Shown here one piece after another: positions 32,552 to 40,486 of a DNA stretch of 47,057 nucleotides; positions within the stretch are counted from its first letter, which is position 1, and each line of letters starts with the position of its first letter. The notes beneath the pieces were generated by a model, which saw only the letters and a program-made list of their open reading frames with translations, was not told where the DNA came from and made no database searches. A program made the translations under genes and the position numbers. This DNA is from Elusimicrobia bacterium HGW-Elusimicrobia-2 (GTDB lineage Bacteria; CG03), in NCBI GenBank assembly GCA_002841685.1, contig PHAM01000004.1:1-47057 (forward strand), given 5' to 3'.

Positions 32552-34225
32552 ATGAAATATATAAAAATAAAGTCAATCGCGGTTTTCTGTCTCGCGTGTT
32601 TTTTGTCATCCGATATAAACGCGGCGAGGGAAGAGGCTTTTATGATAAGGGGTATGCGCCCCCTGGCAATGGGCGGGGCGTTTACAGCTGTCTCCGACGA
32701 CGCAAACGCTTTTTTCTATAACCCCGCGGGCGTGGCGGCGGCTGAGAAAACGCAACTGACGCTTCTGCAGCTAGGCCTTACCATAGGCGACGATCTGAAA
32801 AAGGGCTATGACTGGTATAAGGATAATCAGGATGATTTGGATAAGATGGATGACCTCCAGGATTCAGACCCAGACAAATATAACAGGCTGATGCGCGATG
32901 TGGCGAACACAATAAGCAAATTGCGCATCGTCGCCGCTGTGGACGCGCCGCAGTTCTCACTCCTCTCGCCTAATCATAAACTGTCTTATGGCGGCGGACT
33001 TTTCGCCCAGGCCAATGTTATAGTGAATGTGAATTCAGGGATAATAGTTCCCCTGCTGGATATCCACGCACGCGCGGATGTTGTGGCTCCGGTTGCTTTT
33101 GGTATGAAGTTCATGGATCAGAGGCTCGCCGTGGGTGTGGCGCCCAAGCTCTTGAAGCGCATCAGGATAGATGAAACGCGCCTGACTTTTCTTGAGATGG
33201 AGGATTTTGATATTACAACTCAGATGGGAAGCGGCTTCGGCGTAGATCTGGGCGTGATCTATAAACTCACGAATAAAATGAATGTCGGCGCCGCGTGGAA
33301 AGACGCTACTTTTCCTTTGCTCGCCGGAACGGAAATAACATACGGCGCGGAATGGCAGGATGCGAAATCAACTTCCACAACTCCGACGCTGATTCCCGGT
33401 TATACGGCCAGAATTCCGTCGTCGCTGAATGTCGGCGTGAGCTACAGGATGAACAAACTCCTGCTCTTTTCATTTGATATTTACGATGTCTGGCGCACGA
33501 AAAACAAAGTTGTGTGGGGCACAACTTTATGGCCCAAGATCCACGCCGGCTGCGAGCTGAATCTTTTTAATTTTCTCAGGGGCCGTGTCGGTATAAATCA
33601 GGGCTATCCGACTTTCGGCTTTGATGTTAACTTATGGCTGTTCCACATAGAATATGCCAGATGGGCCGATGAACGCGGTTTTTACGCGGGCGACTTGGCC
33701 GAATGGCAGCACAAGCTCGGAATAACGATGCGGTACTCATGGGGCGGAAAGAAAAAAGAGCCGGAGCCCGTGATAGAGGAAAAGCCGCAGGAGGAAGCAA
33801 AGGCGGAAATCCCGGAAAGCGAGAAAATAAATGTAGCCGTGACGGATTTTGAGGCGCGTGCGCCTCTTTCGCAGTCGGAAACGGCCTTTATATCCGATTT
33901 TGTGCGCGGAGACCTTGTGAAAAACGGTAGGTTCAATGTCGTTGAAAAAAACAGCATGGACAAAATCCTCGCCGAGCAGGGCTTTCAGAATTCCGGCTGT
34001 TCATCGGCGGACTGCGCGGTGGCCATGGGAAAGATACTGAATGTTAAAACCATCCTTGTCGGTTCCTGCGGCAAGCTGCTGAATAATTATGTCGTTACTC
34101 TCAACGCGGTGGAAGTGGAAAGCGGTAAGATAGTTTATTCCGACAACATATCCGTTGAGAATTCCGATGATATCAGAAGCGGCGTCTCCGGCCTTGTTAC
34201 CAAATACGCAGGGTCAATAAAATAG
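32552..34225 (+). CDS. PorV-like outer-membrane barrel fused to a CsgG-like domain
   Basis: This 557-residue protein has a signal peptide (~1-24) and a PorV/UPF0164-type beta-barrel domain (~25-405). The barrel opens with MRPLAMGGAFTAVSDDANAFFYNPAGVA, the typical first strands. A Pro/Glu linker (KKKEPEPVIEEKPQEEAK) leads to a C-terminal ~125-residue domain with the CsgG/LpoB-like pattern: NVAVTDFEARAPLSQSETAFISDFVRGDLVKNGRFNVVEK and AVAMGKILNVKTILVGS. The barrel would sit in the outer membrane and the CsgG-like domain most likely in the periplasm. The fusion is unusual. Function is unknown; the lipoprotein partner and nearby PorV/subtilase genes suggest protein export or surface assembly. Confidence 0.8.
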   Translation: MKYIKIKSIAVFCLACFLSSDINAAREEAFMIRGMRPLAMGGAFTAVSDDANAFFYNPAGVAAAEKTQLTLLQLGLTIGDDLKKGYDWYKDNQDDLDKMDDLQDSDPDKYNRLMRDVANTISKLRIVAAVDAPQFSLLSPNHKLSYGGGLFAQANVIVNVNSGIIVPLLDIHARADVVAPVAFGMKFMDQRLAVGVAPKLLKRIRIDETRLTFLEMEDFDITTQMGSGFGVDLGVIYKLTNKMNVGAAWKDATFPLLAGTEITYGAEWQDAKSTSTTPTLIPGYTARIPSSLNVGVSYRMNKLLLFSFDIYDVWRTKNKVVWGTTLWPKIHAGCELNLFNFLRGRVGINQGYPTFGFDVNLWLFHIEYARWADERGFYAGDLAEWQHKLGITMRYSWGGKKKEPEPVIEEKPQEEAKAEIPESEKINVAVTDFEARAPLSQSETAFISDFVRGDLVKNGRFNVVEKNSMDKILAEQGFQNSGCSSADCAVAMGKILNVKTILVGSCGKLLNNYVVTLNAVEVESGKIVYSDNISVENSDDIRSGVSGLVTKYAGSIK

Positions 34226-34227
34226 CT

Positions 34228-34249
34228 CAGAATTCCTGTTAAAATTCTG
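34228..34249. terminator. bidirectional hairpin between convergent genes
   Basis: CAGAATT-cctgttaa-AATTCTG forms a 7-bp stem right after the PorV-CsgG stop, and its loop contains the stop of the convergent PorV-like gene. A/T-rich flanks could act as a terminator in both directions, but there is no clear T-run. Confidence 0.35.
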
Positions 34250-35147
34250 CCGTTAAGGTAAAAAGGTGGCGTTGGCCTAAATACTTGTGAAACGAGAAGG
34301 CGTAATCCAGAATAAAATTATTATGCTTCACGCCTATTCCCGCCGCGGGCCGGATAAGATCCTGATAAATCAAACCGCCCCGTAACACGAGCGGCACCAT
34401 GGGATATTCAACTCCGGCGGAGAACACTTTGTTTTCTTCGGAGCTTTTCTCTATATCGCCGTTAATCGTGAAGTCATCCCCCCGGTAAGCAAGACCTGCC
34501 GAAAGCGTGAAAGGAAGGGGGCTTTCCGAGATTTTTTTACCGATGTTTCTCACGCTGGCGCCGAGACTTAAATTTTCATTGATGTCTTTTATCGCTCCGG
34601 CGTCAAATGCCGCCGCCGATGAAAGATTGTTGTCAACGCTTTCGCTGATATTTTTAACCGTCAATCCCCCTGTATAATTGTCGGAGAGAAAAGCGTAAGA
34701 GAGAAATACGCTTCTTGCGTTGACGCCGAAGCTGCCTGTTTTTATACCTGTGAGCATATCTCTTCTGTCTTCATCGCTTGAAAAACTCCTCAGGCCCAGG
34801 CATAAAAAATTGTTTATTCTTTCCACGCCGTAGGAATCACTGCTCTCAACGGAAAATGTGAATTTCGCGTCATTGAGAGAGATGCTGTCAAAATACATGA
34901 GATGCGAAAACTGCAGAGCAGCGGGAGCGTCATAAAGAGCGGCGGGATTGGTCTCCACGAAATCCGCTCCGGTAAGAGCCGTCCCCCCTCCGCCGAGAGC
35001 GAGTTTACGCGCGGAAAGAGCAACGCGCATAAACGCAGCGCCGCTTTTCCCCGGAGAAACATCAAAGAAACCGGCCCAGACAGATGAAGACGCTGTTAAA
35101 AAAAGAGCGGTCAGATTTATGCTGAGAAACTTTTTAGCGTAATTCAT
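34239..35147 (-). CDS. PorV/PorQ family outer-membrane protein
   Basis: The 302-residue protein has a signal peptide (~1-25, ending SSVWA). It then has GKSGAAFMRVALSARKLALGGGGTALTGADFVETNPAAL, the PorV/PorQ-type entry, followed by alternating beta-strands ending LFTLTAEF with a terminal Phe, as in outer-membrane barrels. PorV in type IX systems delivers secreted substrates to the surface. It is coupled by an ATGA overlap to the subtilase gene upstream, which carries a sorting-like C-terminus. That suggests a dedicated carrier-cargo pair. Confidence 0.82.
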   Translation of the reverse strand: MNYAKKFLSINLTALFLTASSSVWAGFFDVSPGKSGAAFMRVALSARKLALGGGGTALTGADFVETNPAALYDAPAALQFSHLMYFDSISLNDAKFTFSVESSDSYGVERINNFLCLGLRSFSSDEDRRDMLTGIKTGSFGVNARSVFLSYAFLSDNYTGGLTVKNISESVDNNLSSAAAFDAGAIKDINENLSLGASVRNIGKKISESPLPFTLSAGLAYRGDDFTINGDIEKSSEENKVFSAGVEYPMVPLVLRGGLIYQDLIRPAAGIGVKHNNFILDYAFSFHKYLGQRHLFTLTAEF

Positions 35148-36706
35148 TTTATTATCGCAAAATGCCCTTTGCTTTGTCCGATATTTGTTTCCGCAAAATA
35201 AAAATAAATCCCGGTCGCCACTTTTTCGCCGCGGCTGTTTTTTCCGTCCCAGCTGATCAACTGGCTTGACGGATAATATGACGACTGATCCAGTTTGACG
35301 ACCTCCTGGCCCGTAAAATCAAAAATTCTCACAACATTCACCGATGAGGGCGCAGGACTGAAAGCGAATTTCAAGGTGACGCCGGCCGAGGTTCTTAAAG
35401 GGTTCGGAAAAACCGTTACCTTTTGAGCAAGGCTTGCAATATGAGCATTGAGGTTAGCTATGCAGTCATTGGCGTTTATCACGCCATAACCCTTTTCGTT
35501 TGTGAAAGATGGATAATCCGAGCCCGAGCGTCTGATGGCTTCGGCAACATCACCCGGACCGTAGTCCGGCCGAATGGATAAAATAATTGAAGCCAGCCCC
35601 GCGACAAAAGGCGTTGCCATTGAGGTGCCGGCTTTACTTAAATAGCCCGATGCATCCCAAATATCCCATGAATCATTTGACGCGCCTCCTGGATTTGTGT
35701 CAGGAACAGTGCTTAATATGTCCACGCCCGGAGCAAGAACGTCAAGATTCGGCCCGTAATTGCTGAATGCCGCTTTGTTCCTCGCCGAATCAGAGGCACC
35801 TACTGAAAACGCGCTGGATAGACCTGCCGGATAAGAGATATAGGGTGTGCCGTCATTTCCCGAAGCCGCGGCTATAAAAACTCCGTGTTCAAAAGCATAA
35901 GCGCAGGCAGCGGCCTCGGTCGCGGAATACGAGTCGGCACCGAGGCTGAGATTTATCACCCTCGCCCCGTGTCTGACAGCCCACAGAATCGCTTCTGCCT
36001 CATCGGCTTCATCGCCGGACCCGAAGGAATCTAAAATTTTCAAAGCCATAATCCTTGAATTTATTGAAACGCCGGCTATGCCCGTGCTGTTGTTTGTCGC
36101 GGCGGCGGCAATTCCGGACACATGAGTTCCATGGCCGTTGTCGTCGAGAGGGTCATTGTCGTTATTAACCCAGTCGTAACCGTTATAGTCGTCAATATAA
36201 CCATTTTTATCATCGTCTAATCCATTGGCGGGAATTTCCCCGGCATTAATCCATATTTTTGAGGCAAGATCTTCGTGATTGTAATCCACGCCGCTGTCAA
36301 TGACGGCGATTATTATGCTTGCGGATCCGGAACTGCCATCGATGCTCCAGGCCTGCGCCATCTTTATTCCGTTGTCGCCGTTTAAACCCCACTGGGAAGC
36401 GTAATTCGGATCATCAGGCGCGAAAGCTCTTCGCCGCTGGCTTTTGTAGCAGTATTCCGTTTCATCAAAGCTCTGAAAAAAATTGACAGCGTTAAGCGCA
36501 TCCTGTTCGGCGGAGAATCTGATGCGCCAAACGGAGATTTCTTCCATAAGCGAAACAGCGGTCGGTGTTGAGCGGCTTACGAGATTTTTCTGTATATTTT
36601 CAGGAGTGCCTTCTTTGAATTTAAGAAGAACGCTTTCGTCGGCATAAAGAAAAGCCGCTTGTAAAAAAAACAGGGTGCCGAGAGCGGCACGGCGAAAATC
36701 AGACAT
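35144..36706 (-). CDS. secreted S8 subtilisin-like protease with C-terminal sorting-like domain
   Basis: The 520-residue protein has a signal peptide (~1-22) and an N-terminal propeptide-like region (KFKEGTPENIQKNLVSR...). The subtilase domain has Asp137 in VIDSGVD, His192 in GHGTHV, oxyanion Asn284 in SGND and Ser362 in GTSMATPFVAG. The last ~90 residues (VTVFPNPLRTSAGV...RIFDFTGQEVVKL...SWDGKNSRGEKVATGIYFYFAE...FAIIK) match the pattern of FlgD-Ig-like / type A type-IX CTDs. It overlaps lptG by 8 bp and the PorV gene by 4 bp. Confidence 0.92.
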   Translation of the reverse strand: MSDFRRAALGTLFFLQAAFLYADESVLLKFKEGTPENIQKNLVSRSTPTAVSLMEEISVWRIRFSAEQDALNAVNFFQSFDETEYCYKSQRRRAFAPDDPNYASQWGLNGDNGIKMAQAWSIDGSSGSASIIIAVIDSGVDYNHEDLASKIWINAGEIPANGLDDDKNGYIDDYNGYDWVNNDNDPLDDNGHGTHVSGIAAAATNNSTGIAGVSINSRIMALKILDSFGSGDEADEAEAILWAVRHGARVINLSLGADSYSATEAAACAYAFEHGVFIAAASGNDGTPYISYPAGLSSAFSVGASDSARNKAAFSNYGPNLDVLAPGVDILSTVPDTNPGGASNDSWDIWDASGYLSKAGTSMATPFVAGLASIILSIRPDYGPGDVAEAIRRSGSDYPSFTNEKGYGVINANDCIANLNAHIASLAQKVTVFPNPLRTSAGVTLKFAFSPAPSSVNVVRIFDFTGQEVVKLDQSSYYPSSQLISWDGKNSRGEKVATGIYFYFAETNIGQSKGHFAIIK

Positions 36707-37787
36707 TTTTCTTTTTCATGAAATAAAGCCCGGCCAGAACAAAAATCATATTTACACCCCACGCGCCTATCCAGGGGGGCAGAGCTCCCGTCTGGCCGAA
36801 AGAAAGTCCGAGCGAGTAAAGCCCCCAGTAACTGAAGCACACGACCATACTCAGTGCGATGGCGAAAATCCTCCCGAGGTGGCTGAAATAAATACCTATG
36901 GGGAAACCGAGTATTATCACAACCAGCGCCGACATCGCGGATGAAACGCGGGCCTGGAGGTCAAGCCTTTCCTGGTGAGAGGGTATTCCCGCGGCCCGGA
37001 GTTCTTTTATGTGTTTGCGTAGCCGCGCTATCCCCATTTCGCGGTAAGAAACGGTTTTTATGAGAAAATCCTCCGGTTCCTGGGCGAAATTGAAAAGCCG
37101 CGATTTGAAAGGTTCTTCTGCGATCAATTTGCCCGCATTGTCCCAGGACCTTTCAACACCGTTTCTTAATTCCCAATCCCCTTTGTAAATGAAAGTTTTG
37201 GCAAAAATATTAATGGAGCTACTTTTCCCCGTGATATCCAGATTGAAATTACTCCCGGCCCTTTTGGAGGAATCGTACAAACCTATGTAATAAAAGGATT
37301 TTCCCGCCTCTGCATTACCCGTGTGATATAGCAGATTGAAATAGCGGCCCCGCGGAGGGGGGGCGTCATGCCCTTGGATAACGACATTATAATAGCGGTA
37401 GGCCTCCTTTGAGGCCATTTTGGCCACGAACTCATCTGTTAAAAACATAATGGCCGTGATAACAATCCCGGCGGCGATGAAGGGCTTCATCAGCGTGATC
37501 ATGGAGACGCCAGAAGTCTCTATCGCCGTCAGCTCATTGTGACGTTTGAGAGCTGTTATGGTCATGACAAGGGCCAGCAGTATGGACACGGGAAGCGCCT
37601 GTAAAAACCAGGCAGGGCTTTTGCAGGCGAGGAAATAGGCGATCTGTTTTGCTGAAGCGCCGTATTCTGAAAAAACGCTGAGCCGGATGATAAGACCCGA
37701 AAAAATGAAAAGGCTCATAAAACCCGCCGCGGCTATGAAAAAAGCCTTGCCGAAGCGCAGCAGCAGGTATTTTAAAAAAAGTTTCAT
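36699..37787 (-). CDS. lptG: LPS export permease, LptF/LptG family (second copy)
   Basis: LptF and LptG form the transmembrane part of the LptB2FG transporter that extracts LPS from the inner membrane. The 362-residue protein has three N-terminal helices, a periplasmic beta-jellyroll region (~130-260) and three C-terminal helices (VVIILGFPIGIYFSHLGRIFAIALSM). I start it at 37787, where the ATG overlaps the preceding gene's stop as ATGA. The ORF-track start adds nine residues. Assignment as G rather than F rests on order only. Confidence 0.88.
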   Translation of the reverse strand: MKLFLKYLLLRFGKAFFIAAAGFMSLFIFSGLIIRLSVFSEYGASAKQIAYFLACKSPAWFLQALPVSILLALVMTITALKRHNELTAIETSGVSMITLMKPFIAAGIVITAIMFLTDEFVAKMASKEAYRYYNVVIQGHDAPPPRGRYFNLLYHTGNAEAGKSFYYIGLYDSSKRAGSNFNLDITGKSSSINIFAKTFIYKGDWELRNGVERSWDNAGKLIAEEPFKSRLFNFAQEPEDFLIKTVSYREMGIARLRKHIKELRAAGIPSHQERLDLQARVSSAMSALVVIILGFPIGIYFSHLGRIFAIALSMVVCFSYWGLYSLGLSFGQTGALPPWIGAWGVNMIFVLAGLYFMKKKNV

Positions 37788-38842
37788 AAAGCCAGCAGCA
37801 CCCCGAGGGCGCACAGTATATTAGGTATCCATACCGCAATAGAGGACGGCAGCCACCCGCTTTCGGCCATGTGCGAACAGAGGCTGAAACTGAGATAATA
37901 AGCGCTTATCAAAAGAACCGCCGCGCCTATGCTGGATGCTTTTTTAGGCGATTTAAGTTTTATTCCCAGCAGCGCTCCCGCCATAGCGAGGAAGAGCGCC
38001 GCGCCGGCAAGAGCCGGGCGCATGTGATATTCCATTTTCAGATTATCGCCGCGTTTACCATTTTTTTCCGCGTTGTCTATTCTTTCGCGCAGTTTGGATG
38101 ATTCAAGTTGAGAAATATTCTGCCCGACTTCCCCGGACTCAGGGGAATTTATAAAAAATGAATATTTGTTAAAATCCACAGTTGTCAGAAGGCTGAGGTC
38201 ATCTCTGTCCCTCAGTTTCATCTGCCCGCGTTCAAGAGTCAGGCCCGCGGCTCCGTTTTCTTTTATTGTCAGGGCACCTGTTTCGGCTGTAATGGATGTG
38301 GCCGGAAAATTTTTCTCTCGGCGGTATATCCTTACATCTTTCATTTTCCGGGATGAGATTTTTTCCGCATAGAAAACATAATCTCCGATTTCGCTGAAAG
38401 CGCCTTCCTGAAAACGCAGTATATTCCTGGCGAGTATGTCCCTGACGAGAACAGTCATCGCGCGACTGCTCTTCGGCGAGAGAACGGCATTGGAATACAG
38501 CATGAAAAGGGATACTATAATGCCGGATGCCAGTACGGACCTGAGTATGATTCTCGGATTTATGCCCGATGACTGCAAGGCGAGGATCTCGGAATCCCCG
38601 GCGAGGCGGCTCACGGCGACGACCCACGACAGGACAAAAGACACTGGTATGACAAAAATGAAAGAAGACGGGATACCTGTCAGAAAAATTTTCACTATAT
38701 CGGCGATGCCGGCCCCTTTTGCGACCAGGGATGCGATAAATCCCATGGCTTCATTCACGATAAAAATGCCGATGAGAATGAAAAACGCCGAAGCAAACAC
38801 CGGTAAAAATTCTTTGAATAAGTAGCGTGAAAAAATGCGCAT
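37784..38842 (-). CDS. lptF: LPS export permease, LptF/LptG family (first copy)
   Basis: The 352-residue paralogue of the next gene starts MRIFSRYLFKEFLPVFASAF, a typical LptF/G N-terminus (RYLxKE). It has a periplasmic jellyroll (~130-265) and C-terminal helices with ALAGAALFLAMAGALLGIKL. The ORF-track version has 42 extra residues that translate the upstream repeat, so I use the ATG at 38842. No Shine-Dalgarno is visible there. lptB, lptA and lptC are not in the window. Confidence 0.88.
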   Translation of the reverse strand: MRIFSRYLFKEFLPVFASAFFILIGIFIVNEAMGFIASLVAKGAGIADIVKIFLTGIPSSFIFVIPVSFVLSWVVAVSRLAGDSEILALQSSGINPRIILRSVLASGIIVSLFMLYSNAVLSPKSSRAMTVLVRDILARNILRFQEGAFSEIGDYVFYAEKISSRKMKDVRIYRREKNFPATSITAETGALTIKENGAAGLTLERGQMKLRDRDDLSLLTTVDFNKYSFFINSPESGEVGQNISQLESSKLRERIDNAEKNGKRGDNLKMEYHMRPALAGAALFLAMAGALLGIKLKSPKKASSIGAAVLLISAYYLSFSLCSHMAESGWLPSSIAVWIPNILCALGVLLAL

Positions 38843-38845
38843 GAT

Positions 38846-38871
38846 GGGGTCACATAATGTGGTTAGACCCC
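38846..38871. repeat. GGGGTC...GACCCC hairpin
   Basis: A 6-bp stem GGGGTC/GACCCC encloses an inner ACAT-a-ATGT palindrome. It overlaps the stop of the small membrane protein gene and lies just before lptF. GACATTTGACATT follows at 38904-38916 and is also found at 39289-39301. Confidence 0.55.
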
Positions 38872-39176
38872 TGCTTGCCGTCACGCAGGCGGCTAGACAG
38901 GTGGACATTTGACATTGGGCCGGGTTTTGCGGGAAGATAAGCGTAATAGAGCCGGAGGTCAATGGCAACCATAATCATGTTCAGCGCGTAAAGAGCGGTG
39001 ATCCAGTCAAAAGAGTATAGGATTTTGTGAATAAGACCGCAAAAATAACCGAAACAGAGAATACCCATGAAGAGCGGGCTTTTTCCGATTACGATTCCCG
39101 TGCGCAGGGTTTTCGCGATTGAGACTGGCCAGCTTATGCCAAAGCAGATGAGCATGGCGGCCTCAAATACACTCAT
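38850..39176 (-). CDS. small three-helix membrane protein
   Basis: The 108-residue protein has about three hydrophobic helices (AAMLICFGISWPVSIAKTL, PLFMGILCFGYFCGLIH, ITALYALNMIMVAIDLRLYY). It resembles a conserved bacterial hypothetical protein with the pattern CFGISWPxSIxKxLR...GKSPLF; no function is known to me. The last ~21 residues (MSNVHLSSRLRDGKQGSNHIM) are encoded by the repeat/hairpin sequence, so the original gene probably ended near LPAKPG. It is the first gene before lptF, 7 bp away. Confidence 0.75.
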   Translation of the reverse strand: MSVFEAAMLICFGISWPVSIAKTLRTGIVIGKSPLFMGILCFGYFCGLIHKILYSFDWITALYALNMIMVAIDLRLYYAYLPAKPGPMSNVHLSSRLRDGKQGSNHIM

Positions 39177-39275
39177 TGCCCCGTCCCCTGTAATAAAATC
39201 CTGATTGTTTTAACATATGGTATTCTCAATAATCGTCTGATGCAGATTAGCAAGTTTTTGGCTGTTTTTGCAAGT

Positions 39276-39328
39276 GGGGCCAGGTCTTGACATTTGACAT
39301 TACTGAGCCGATATCAAGGCCTGGCCTC
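39276..39328. repeat. REP-like imperfect palindrome
   Basis: GGCCAGG-T-CTTGA (39278-39290) pairs with TCAAG-G-CCTGGCC (39314-39326), a 13-bp stem with one G-U pair, extended by 2-3 wobble/GC pairs, around a 23-nt loop. The loop starts with the CATTTGACATT also found at 38906. It lies between the two divergent small-membrane-protein genes and has no T-run, so it resembles a REP/insertion scar more than a terminator. Confidence 0.6.
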
Positions 39329-39383
39329 GTCCACCCGTGTATATTTCCAGAAAAGTTTGGTAAAATAAACACTGGAGGTTCTT

Positions 39384-39704
39384 ATGATTTATATGCTGCC
39401 GGCTTTTTTGGCTGTTTTGGTTTTTGTGAAATATATTTCACTGAACCCGCTCATAGGCGTGTTTCTCGGTATTTTGTTTGCCCTCGGCGTGAATCCGCGT
39501 TTTCGAGCGCGATCAAGGAAAACATTTTGGTTCTTTCACGCTGTTTACGTGATTGTTTTTTGCGCGATGATCATCCTTCTTTCCGAATATGTTTCAGGGG
39601 AGATAATCAGCGTCTGCGCGCTATGGGCAGTTTTCTCGTCGCTGTTGGGCTACCGGGAAAGTCTTTTGATGAGCCGGTCCAGTTCGTCCGATGAGAAAAA
39701 ATGA
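39384..39704 (+). CDS. small hydrophobic membrane protein
   Basis: The 106-residue product has four short hydrophobic stretches (LPAFLAVLVFVKYISL, IGVFLGILFALGV, VYVIVFCAMIILLSE, IISVCALWAVFSSLLGY) and a Ser-rich hydrophilic tail. A good GGAGG site lies 7 nt before the ATG. I do not recognise a family. Its 3' end overlaps the 3' end of parB convergently by 55 bp, which is unusual in length and could give mutual antisense effects. Confidence 0.6.
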   Translation: MIYMLPAFLAVLVFVKYISLNPLIGVFLGILFALGVNPRFRARSRKTFWFFHAVYVIVFCAMIILLSEYVSGEIISVCALWAVFSSLLGYRESLLMSRSSSSDEKK

Positions 39705-40471
39705 ATTTTTATGTGGCCCTGATTTTTTTTGTTCGCTTTTACCTCGACTTTTGTAGACAGTGAGCTCTCTAATTTTTCGGCAATTTCCCTTATCTCGGCG
39801 GATACCTGACGGCTTTTAGGGCCTGTTTTTTTTCCGGAAGATAGAAATTCTATTTCACGCACGGAGAGATGCTCGTTAATGATCCGGTGTATGATGTGTT
39901 TTCTTTTGCGCGGATCTTTTATAATCGACAGCGCCCGCGCATGCCCCTCGCTTATTTTTCCTTCCCCGAGTGCCAGCACGATGTCTTCCGGAAATTTCAG
40001 GAGTCTGAGCGTGTTAGCCACAGTGGAACGGCTTTTGCCCACTCTTTCAGCGACGGCTTCCTGCGTCAGAGAAAATTTTTTCATAAGAGCTTCAAGCCCA
40101 CTGGCTTCATCAAGCGGGTTAAGATCCTCCCGCTGGAGGTTTTCTATCAGGGATATAAAAGCAGCCGATGCCTCGTCGGTGTCTTTTATTGTGACCGGCA
40201 CCTTTTTGAATCCCGCTATTTTGGCGGCCCGCAGGCGTCTTTCACCGGCTATGAGTTTCCATCCCGTACCCGACGGTGAAACGACCAGTGGCTGTATGAT
40301 GCCGTCCTGTTTCAGCGTTTCCGCCAGCGAAGTGATGCTGTCAGCGTTAAAACTTTTCCTGGCTTGGTGTGTGCCCGGCTGTATTTCTGAGACGCTTATC
40401 ATATGTATGCGCCCTTCTTCTTTTTCGGGGATAAGAGCCTTGAGGCCTCTACCCAGCACAGCTTTTTTCAT
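39650..40471 (-). CDS. parB: chromosome-partitioning protein ParB (Spo0J)
   Basis: ParB binds parS, hydrolyses CTP and spreads on DNA to organise the origin region with ParA and SMC. The protein (273 aa from the ATG at 40471, MKKAVLGRGLKALIP, with GGAGG 8 nt upstream) has the CTP-binding motifs (IQPLVV, GERRLRAAKIAG) and ENLQREDLNPLDEA. The helix-turn-helix region is LTQEAVAERVGKSRSTVANTLRLL, followed by GHARAL and a C-terminal dimerisation domain. It is separated from its usual partner parA by the glycosyltransferase-phosphatase fusion. A parS-like site lies at 44200. Confidence 0.96.
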   Translation of the reverse strand: MKKAVLGRGLKALIPEKEEGRIHMISVSEIQPGTHQARKSFNADSITSLAETLKQDGIIQPLVVSPSGTGWKLIAGERRLRAAKIAGFKKVPVTIKDTDEASAAFISLIENLQREDLNPLDEASGLEALMKKFSLTQEAVAERVGKSRSTVANTLRLLKFPEDIVLALGEGKISEGHARALSIIKDPRKRKHIIHRIINEHLSVREIEFLSSGKKTGPKSRQVSAEIREIAEKLESSLSTKVEVKANKKNQGHIKIHFFSSDELDRLIKRLSR

Positions 40472-40486
40472 TTTTCCGACCTCCAT

